DNA of 64,000 bases from Epichloe hybrida (taxonomy: Eukaryota > Ascomycota > Sordariomycetes > Hypocreales > Clavicipitaceae), in assembly GCA_019022495.1 (NCBI GenBank), contig JAFEKR010000026.1:496001-560000 (forward strand), written 5' to 3'. Below the pieces are notes generated by a model, which was given only the letters and a program-made list of their open reading frames with translations, was not told the origin of the DNA and did no database searches. Both the position numbers and the translations under genes were made by a program. Shown here piece by piece: positions 55,598-64,000 of this stretch (positions are counted from its first letter, which is position 1; each line of letters begins with the position of its first letter).

Positions 55598-56662
55598 TTA
55601 AAAGTCCGTGCCGAGCCTCTCAGTCAAGTGGCCCTGTGTCTTGACGAAAACGGCATCAGGGCTAGGCGTGGCGTCAATCTTGACAACCTTGCCTTGCTTC
55701 TCGTAGTAATCCACGACGGGCATGCTCGTCTCGACAAAGGTCCTGAATCTCTTGCGGATGCTCTCGGCGTTGTCGTCGGCGCGGCCGCTGGTCTTGCCGC
55801 GCTCGAGAAGACGCTCCTCCATGACCTTCTCGGGACAGTCGAAGAAGAGGACCATCTTGGCCGGGCAGACGGAATCCTCAAACTTGTGCGCTTGGTCGAG
55901 CTTGCGGGGGAATCCGTCGATGAGGAAGCGGCCCTTGGAGGTGCCAGCCTTGGAGAGAGCTTCGGTCATGGCGTTTTCGAGAAGCTGAATGGTGACTTCC
56001 ATGGGGACAATGAGCCCGTTCTTGATGTAGTCGCGGATGAGGTCGCCGAACTGGGAACCAGGGCGCTCTTGCTCGGCGCGTAGGAGATCGCCGGCGGAGA
56101 GGTGGATGAAGCCGTATTTTTTGACGAGGTTGGCGCACTGGGTTCCCTTGCCGGCGCCAGGCCCGCCGAGAACGAAGACGACGGTTACGTCCGAGGGGGA
56201 GAAGGTCGGCGTTGACTTGGCCGGCGCGTGAAGCTGGCCGGCGTCTGTCTGGGGAGCTTCAATCGAACGAGGCATGTCAGGGGAGGAAGAAACTGAAGCA
56301 CGGCCATGTCAGCGAATGGAGTGTTTTGGGGGTGGTGAATTTTGGACAATGGGAATAGAACAAGGACGGCAGCTTGGATTGATTGATTGATTGACCTTTT
56401 ACCAACCTTTGCGACGGTTCACTAGACCAATGTACCCGGCGGAACCAACTGCAACGACAGCAAGGAAGGGCCAAAACTTGACCCTGTCTTTGTTTCCGGA
56501 CGGTGAACCTCCCGCAGAGTACAGTCGACGCTGGTGTTGGCGGGATGCGCTGCGCCAGGTCCATGAAAAGGGGGACGTCGAGGATGCACCTGTTACACGC
56601 CTGCCAGTGCTGCTGGCTAGGCGGCCTGCCAGGCGCCACGGGACGGAATTGCGTGAAGCCAT
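55598..56662 (-). CDS. URA6: UMP-CMP kinase (URA6) with mitochondrial-type N-terminal extension
   Basis: Two exons on the minus strand, 56662-56407 and 56292-55598, encode 316 residues. The second exon alone gives a complete 225-residue nucleoside monophosphate kinase from MPRSIEAPQ. It has the P-loop VLGGPGAGKGTQCANL, the NMP-binding region FIHLSAGDLLRAEQ, FLIDGFPRKLDQA, and the lid ERGKTSGRADDNAES. It converts UMP and CMP to the diphosphates with ATP. The first exon adds a basic, Ser-rich leader (MASRNSVPWRLAGRLAS) ending in a hydrophobic segment KFWPFLAVVAVGSAGYIGLV. The join NRRK-VSSPDMPRS is in phase. The long form suggests a membrane-tethered mitochondrial or ER isoform, and the internal Met a cytosolic one. 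Confidence 0.9.
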
Positions 56663-57597
56663 TGGAGCGGAGTGTGATGCAGGATGGATGGCAGGCGCAG
56701 GCTGATTTGCTGTGGGAGCCGGGGGAGCCGTGAGAGCCGTGAGAGCCGTGGGAGCTGTGAGAGCTGTGGCGTTGGTGTGTGGCAAGTTGTTACCCGAATG
56801 CGAATAGGGTGACGGCGGCGGCGGTGCCGAAAAGCCGTCGGAATTAAATCGATAAAAAAAAAAAAAAGGTGGGAGAATTGGCAAAGGAGTGATGAGAAAC
56901 GAGGCGGAAAACGAAAAAGGCAAAGAGGCAAGCGAGGGGCGTTATCGCACGTCAAGTTGAGGAGGTCGGCAATCCAATGACTGATCCGTAGTAACACGCG
57001 CGCCATCACGTGGGGGACTGGGAGGGAGTTGGTCAACGTGGTCATCTCAATCTCGTGCGTCTTGCCGTCTTGCCCCTATTCATGCTGCTTCTCGGCAATT
57101 GACGGCTGAAACCTCAACTTGACATCAAATATAACAGTTACAAAGTATCCGGAAATGACTGGAATCCATAAACAACTCAAACGTGGCTATAACCTCGTGT
57201 AGTCTGTATTTTTGTGAAGAAGAGAAGGAGAAAGAGAGCTACTCATAACTTGAACGTCTTCAAGAAATAATTCGTGTTGCTCCTCCTCTTTCTTTCCTCT
57301 TTCCATTTTCCCTTTTCATGCCCGCCGCCCGCCGCTATTTCCCTCACAAAGAGGAATCATCAATTTTTTTTTTTTTTGCGTCTCTCAAGTATGTCCATCA
57401 TATCAAGTATTCTGCCTAGAATATTGAACAAGAAATATGTACAAGATGAAATATAGAGAAGAGTAGGGGGGAGTGTAGTCCCCGAAGAGGAACTCCCGTT
57501 TCGAGGCGCCGGGTTGTTATATCATCTCATCTTCACTGAAGTGTGATTCTCCCCAACGCTGACCCTTTCTATCTCTGGAAAAAAAAAAAGTTTTTGT
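56663..57597. other. 0.9-kb intergenic region with 9-bp repeats
   Basis: It contains a degenerate 9-bp repeat (RGAGCYGTG) at about 56713-56768 and long A/T runs near 56855 and 57362. It lies upstream of URA6 and downstream of the subtilisin gene. No gene is supported. Confidence 0.55.
56713..56768. repeat. 9-bp degenerate tandem repeat, about 6 units
   Basis: Direct copies of GGAGCCGTG/AGAGCCGTG/AGAGCTGTG in one register in the URA6 promoter region. Confidence 0.85.
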
Positions 57598-58964
<1,367 letters not shown>

Positions 58965-61900
58965 GATTGCGATGCTAGTACCAGACCAGAGACCCGAAGA
59001 CGAAGAAGAGATGATTGGTAAGAGATGATATGGTGAACTGAATCTTGAGCGGTGAGGATGCTGCAAGAGAAGTTTTTCGAAATTTGAGGCGCGGGGAAAG
59101 CATCAATTTATATCCATCACATCATGGTCGCCACGGCGCAGCATGTATAAGGTTGACAGGAAGTATCATATGGGCTTGCAATGCAAGTGCACTCTAAACT
59201 CGTCGTCCATGACCTTCCAGAAGCGGAAGCTGAAGGATTCGTACGTATTCCTGCAGACAAGAGCACCATGTTGACAGGGTTAGTACACGTTGTAGAACAT
59301 AGGTTTGCGTCATATTAGTCTGACAAAGGGGACGGCTGAATATCTCGCGTCTCGGCTTTCACGCCAGAAGTGGCGCCCCCGGAGAGGGGGATGCAGAGAA
59401 TTGTCAGCTTCTTCTTGTATGCTGGCGCACAATCGCGACGACAACTTGTACCATGGTAATCTAAAGAAGCTATTATGCGCCTTGTTGCAACCCTGATCGG
59501 ATATCAGTCTGTGTGTCTAATACTAGTCCGTAGTGATGAAGTGGGAATAGGCGATTCTCGAGTCTGATACTCAGATAGCCCATGTCAGCCAATCCAAAGA
59601 AAGGGAGGGCCAGAGGGAAGAGCAAATAGTAGGCTCCTTGGTGAACAAGGCATTGTTGCACAATAAAGCGTGGCTTGAAGCCTTTACTTCAAAGAACCTG
59701 CCAGGAGCTCTTTACCCCTGAGCGTGGAAAAGCCAAGTTGAATGGGCGACCCCCCTCCCCCTCTTTCGTTGGGTTAGCCATAGTCGGTTTTTCTCGGTAG
59801 CCAAGAAGAGAGAGCATGTTTGTTCGCCATTATCTGCAACTCTTAAGGGAGATGAGGGGAGATGGCGGCAGTTTTCCCAAGGACTTGATCCGACGTCGTC
59901 GTGCGAAAATGCTGCCCACAATCATACGCTTGGACTCACCTCTCTGCCTCCCATATTTATTCATGGGCCACCAAAGAAGCCCTTGGGAACTTTTCCTTCT
60001 CTCAAGGAGACGAGAAAGAGGCCGAGAGTAGTGGTATCTTCCAATAAGATGGTCTCGAAGATGACCTCAGCTTCCAAACTGGCTTATCATAACCGGGTGG
60101 CTTGCAGATGACCTTCCCACCTCCTAGTCGCCAAGTCAGGCAACATATCGCATCACGCGCACCCTGATAGGCGCCATGGGAGGCTCTAGCGATACTGGCC
60201 ACTATTGTGCTGACACTCGAATTTTGCCGGGAGCTCTGAGGATAAGAATAAAATCGATTTATCTGTCCGGAGTAGAGCTGCAATGTAACGTGCCAGTCCC
60301 GGCCTCAGCTTGCCTTCCTATTTCTTGCATAGCGTGGGGTGGATGCGAGGGAGTCGGAGGGAAACGCCGCCACTATCTATCGTACTTCCACACACGGAGA
60401 TCGGTTCTCATGATACTATGAATTCTTGCCAGACAGATTACATGCGCCACGGGGATGTAATTATAGCATCCGACGTGATTGATATCACAGGCAATGTCCG
60501 GCAGAAGAAGTCATGTACGAAGAGAGGTGGTATGTATGGGATAGTCAATACATACCGTGCCGAACCTGTGTCGGACAATTAGTTGGTGGGCGGCTCCTCC
60601 TGCGTTACGCAATCCTTCATCTATTTTCGTCTCCCAAAATCGAGTGCGGGTGAACGAGAGCTGTCGAGCAAATTCAACCAGTCCGTGTAACCCCCGTTCC
60701 CCTCCCCGGCTTTACCTGGGATACAGTGCACGCGCGAGTACGATTAGTTTCGCCCCAAGTGTTAGCCCTGCGCCTTGCGCTAGTAATTGGGTCGATGGGC
60801 CGAAGAGGGAAGGGTTGGATTCCTGTTGACGCTGAACTGAAAGGACCGTCTTGCTTGGTAACGCCACGACATAGGAAAGAGGTAAGCGACGGTGGTGGTG
60901 CAAACAAGCATAATAGGCGAGACGCTATATCCAATATGCATGCCCTGGTCCAAGTTCATTAGAGATTGGGTTTGATCGATGAGAGGAGAGATTGGGTTTT
61001 GATCGATGAGAGATGAGAGGGGGGTGTGGGGTGTACGCCATCCAACTTCAACTCCAACACATCTTTCAAATGTGCTGCGAGTACGAGCAAGCATGGCAGC
61101 CTAACCCGTATGCAATAGTACCGCCCATTAATCTGGGGTAAACAGCGTCTAGTGCCAGAGGAGAAGCCGCTTTCGCAAACACCACGTCCTGCCGCGCCGC
61201 CGTCCAGGACATTCCACGATAAGAGGTCCACCCAACCAAGTGTGCCTGACATTCGAAGAAGAGACACGGTAGTCTGTGCGGTCATCCTCGTCTAACGTAA
61301 GAACTGGATTGATTGGCAAGGCATATGCCCAGGTCCGGAGGCTAGGATGGTGAGTAGCGTGAAAATTGCCACTCGATGCATTCTACTCGCTACTCGGTAT
61401 GACTGATAACCCTGGACGTTCAACAGTTGGAGGCGTGATGTTCGCTCCACGAGCTTGCGGAGACAGCTCTGCTTGGCATTCTGCTGCCATCTGGAGTAAC
61501 TACCTGATTAGGCATTAGGTCGGACAAGAGTTGGGCGAAAGTGTCTGGTGACCGTGATGGTGTAGAAATGGACGAGGGAGTTGGAGGGAGATTTTTACTC
61601 CGTAGATTCTCCGTTCAATGTTTGTGTGGCGTCACTGGCGTGGCAGACACTCGGACGAGTGGTTGGTCGGACCGTTGACAGCCCCACCCTCCAGCTGCGC
61701 AGAATCAGCCATTGACGGGGTCCACCAATAAGTACCGCTTGTCTAATAATAAAAAACGGGACAAATCACCATGCACAAACACCCGGCCGGTGCTCGCCGC
61801 AAGTCTGGCTTGAATCGGTGCCCCACTCACCCCGTCCCAGCCACCAGCAACCAGCCACCAGCCGCCAGCCACCAACTCCATCTCCAATTTAATGACTCCA

Positions 61901-62034
61901 TCTCCGTCCGTACCAGCGCCGGGCCTCCACAACCACAATCCATCCATCGGGACCCTTTGGGCTTCGGTTCGCACCCTCCCGACAGCTCCTGTGTGATTCT
62001 AAACGCCCTACGACGACGAGCTTCTGCTTTCGCC
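58965..62034. other. 3.1-kb gene-free region
   Basis: No gene is supported on either strand. It includes the subtilisin promoter, a 26-29 bp tandem duplication at 60961-61015, an ACTCCGTA motif at 61597-61604 and a CCACCAGC-rich repeat at about 61841-61878 in the leader of the GRF gene. Base composition is slightly lower in GC than in the flanking genes. Confidence 0.6.
60961..61015. repeat. Tandem duplication of a 26-29 bp unit
   Basis: The unit AGAGATTGGGTTTGATCGAT plus GAGAGG is repeated once with one added T and small changes at the end. Confidence 0.9.
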
Positions 62035-63464
62035 ATGGTCTTCCTCACGACTCCGCGGAGACCGCGGTCCTCATCAAATCCAGCTACGCCAGCATCCCAT
62101 GCCAAGGCACAGCAGCTTCCACGCTCCGAGAAGAAGAGACTCAATGGCACATGGAAAGATGGCCAGTGGTGGTGTAAGTCAAAGCAAGCCATGTTTTACC
62201 CACGAACTTGACGTTTCTCCTTTCCTCTTTTTTTCCTCCTCTTCTACACATCATGGAGGCTTCCTCGCCTTCCGCATGTTGCCCTGATGCTCGGGAAGAA
62301 GTGGATATTCCCCTATACGATTGAATTGGAAATATGTCGTACCGCATACCCAAGTAAAAGGCCATTTGAAAGCATGTCCTGGCTGAACTAACATTTCCCT
62401 TTTTGTGTCTGTGACCAGGCAACTGTGAGCCCCGAAAACAGGCAGCTCTACGTGAAGTAACGAAGAAAGCTAGCCCGAACAAAGGCAGGTTCTTTTGGAC
62501 TTGTCCGACCTATCCTTTCTGCAACTTGTTCTTGTGGAGAGAGGATGCTGTCCTCCGAGAAACAGGTCTTCCTGCAGGCCCAAAGAGTATTGGAGACGAT
62601 GAATCGGTGCAGTCGCACAGGCCCAAAACGCCAACATTCACACAACAACCTCTCGAGTCGTTTGGTATACAGACATCGGCCGCACGACGGCTTGCGATTT
62701 CGAGCGCTGGTGACTCAGATGGCAGAGAATCCAAGTCTGTCAACACAGGCTCTGATAGCACCCAGACAGTGCGGGAACAGGCCTCAGGGACTAGCTCGAC
62801 TGGTCCTACCACACCTAGCTTGAAGAGGAAGAGGATGGCTCAAGATGAGTGGGGACAGGACGACAACTTCAGTGACCTGAACTCGGATGACGAGCGCAAA
62901 TTGGCGGAAATCACGGACGAGAGCGCCAAAAAGGCAGCTCTGAAAGGCGCCGCCAACAACATCTTTACCACTCCTACCACCAGTCGTCGCACCACTGACA
63001 TGGTGGCCGGTCTTCCAACGCCTTCCGTATCCAGGACACTGTTCTCAGCGCCAAGTAGCAAAAGGTCCAAAACGGTATCCTTCGAGGACCCCGTTTCCTC
63101 AAGCATCTTGACAACACCGAGCAAGACATCGTCCACCGTCTCCGAGGCCAGTGACGTCACTCCATCGGGCATTCACTACGATTCTACTCAGGGTCTCACA
63201 GATCAGGTCATGGCCCTGCTCAGAGGCCAAAAGATAGACCCGACGGTTCTTCAGACTGTCCACGGGCTCCTCGATGCTGCCTCGAGAAAAACCAAGGGCA
63301 TTGCCCTGGGACGTGATAAAACCCGAGAAGCATTGCAAAAAAAGGACGACAAGATTGCCAAGCTACAAGACAAGATCCGCAGTCTGGAAAACAAAGCCGC
63401 GTTTGATCATCAGAATATGACGGAGGCGAAGCGCAGAATCATGCAAGCGTATGAGGGCATATGA
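62035..63464 (+). CDS. GRF-type zinc-finger protein with C-terminal coiled coil
   Basis: Two exons, 62035-62173 and 62419-63464, encode 394 residues. The GRF zinc finger is at about residues 44-85: WWCNCEPRKQA, then NKGRFFWTCPTYPFCNLFLW, with the Gly-Arg-Phe core and the spaced cysteines. The 245-bp intron falls inside the first cysteine codon. GRF fingers bind single-stranded nucleic acid and occur in APE2, topoisomerase III and NEIL3. Here the finger is N-terminal and alone, followed by a Ser/Thr-rich disordered region with a basic patch (SLKRKRMAQDE) and a C-terminal helical/coiled-coil stretch (QKKDDKIAKLQDKIRSLENK). The product is probably nuclear. No catalytic domain is present, so an accessory or unknown DNA-linked role is inferred. 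Confidence 0.88.
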
Positions 63465-64000
63465 ACGGGGCAAAGGCTGACACGTCTTCATCATGGGGTT
63501 CCGGCGTTTCAATTCACGGATTCTCACACGATGCTTTTCTTTTCCTTCCTCGTCCCTCGATTACACCCCGTGCGTATAGACACGAACTGTGACATGTTAA
63601 AAGAAAAATCATCAGTGCTCCAATACCCAAGACACCATGAACTGCCCAGCATACTCCCTTCCTACAAGCGAGCAAGGCAGCTACTCCCTCCTCATTCTAC
63701 CCCGTGTAAAAAGAAACGTTACTACAGAGCACTCCCACTATCCGCACCATTGCCAAACGAGAAAACCCCAAAGAAATCCTTCCGTGCACACGCACCCCCT
63801 GCCAAATCGGAAGAAATATCTCTCCGCCATGTATTTTCACAAGAGGCCATGCTGTGCCTCCATGTATGCGAGAATCTGCGTTCGTGGCACAAATCGACAC
63901 AACGCGCGGCTGGGCGGTTCGTACGCCCCAACGAGACTTTGTGCTCCGGAACAACCCAGTGACAAAGGTTGTGACACGGAAGCAAAAGCAAAAGCGTATA
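63465..64000. other. 3' flank of the GRF gene
   Basis: No coding feature can be supported in the last 536 bp. Open frames on both strands lack family features. Confidence 0.5.

Noticed and set aside
56617..57045. Long minus-strand frame upstream of URA6 start
   Set aside because: It consists mainly of the 9-bp repeat (LSRLSRLPRL-like) and promoter DNA in a different frame from the URA6 leader.

Overview
This is a 64 kb piece of nuclear DNA from a filamentous ascomycete, most likely a Sordariomycete and perhaps Hypocreales. The evidence is short spliceosomal introns (mostly 50-110 bp, GTRNGT donors, CAG/TAG acceptors), about one protein gene per 2.8 kb on both strands, compact intergenic DNA, and a protein set typical of such fungi. 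I support 23 protein genes and one tRNA gene. Species identity is inference. Exon joins were made by eye from splice signals and reading-frame continuity.

Layout. 1-2.5 kb: gene-poor, degenerate, repeat-like DNA with a 60-bp-arm inverted repeat. 2.5-11.2 kb: COQ11-like reductase, SYF2, an unknown mitochondrial-type protein, a DUF1295 membrane enzyme and a PHO13-type phosphatase (the last two each interrupted by an apparent one-base frameshift), and a small protein with a presequence-like leader. 11.2-18.7 kb: DUF4149 membrane protein, divergent Ku80, Gfd2-like nuclease-fold protein, PAM18/TIM14 and a DUF3602 (PAR32-like) protein. 18.7-23.2 kb: a 4.5 kb gene-free stretch leading into a C2H2 transcription factor. 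23.2-36.1 kb: that factor, an unknown polytopic membrane protein, an ING-type PHD protein and a BCAS3-domain WD40 protein. 36.7-42.6 kb: DPM2, an initiator tRNA-Met and a Munc13-like C2 protein. 44.9-56.7 kb: BAR-PH-ArfGAP (CSX2-like), CHK2/PRD-4 checkpoint kinase, eIF3m and a UMP-CMP kinase with a mitochondrial-type leader. 57.6-63.5 kb: a secreted subtilisin with signal and propeptide, a 3 kb gene-free stretch, and a GRF zinc-finger protein.

The genes do not form an operon, a secondary-metabolite cluster or a mobile island. They are mostly single-copy housekeeping genes: DNA repair and checkpoint (Ku80, CHK2), mitochondrial import and quinone synthesis (PAM18, COQ11), splicing and translation (SYF2, eIF3m, tRNA-iMet), vesicle traffic (ArfGAP, Munc13-like, BCAS3), chromatin (ING), glycosylation (DPM2) and nucleotide metabolism (URA6).

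I found no convincing new biological system. The most notable signals are a recurrent intergenic ACTCCGTA/TACGGAGT motif at seven loci, four intergenic minisatellites with an exact 10-bp period (one a strong G-quadruplex candidate), extreme microexons (an ATG-only exon, a 7-nt first exon, a 22-nt exon carrying a catalytic motif), one GC-AG intron, a possible non-AUG mitochondrial leader, and two neighbouring frameshifted genes.
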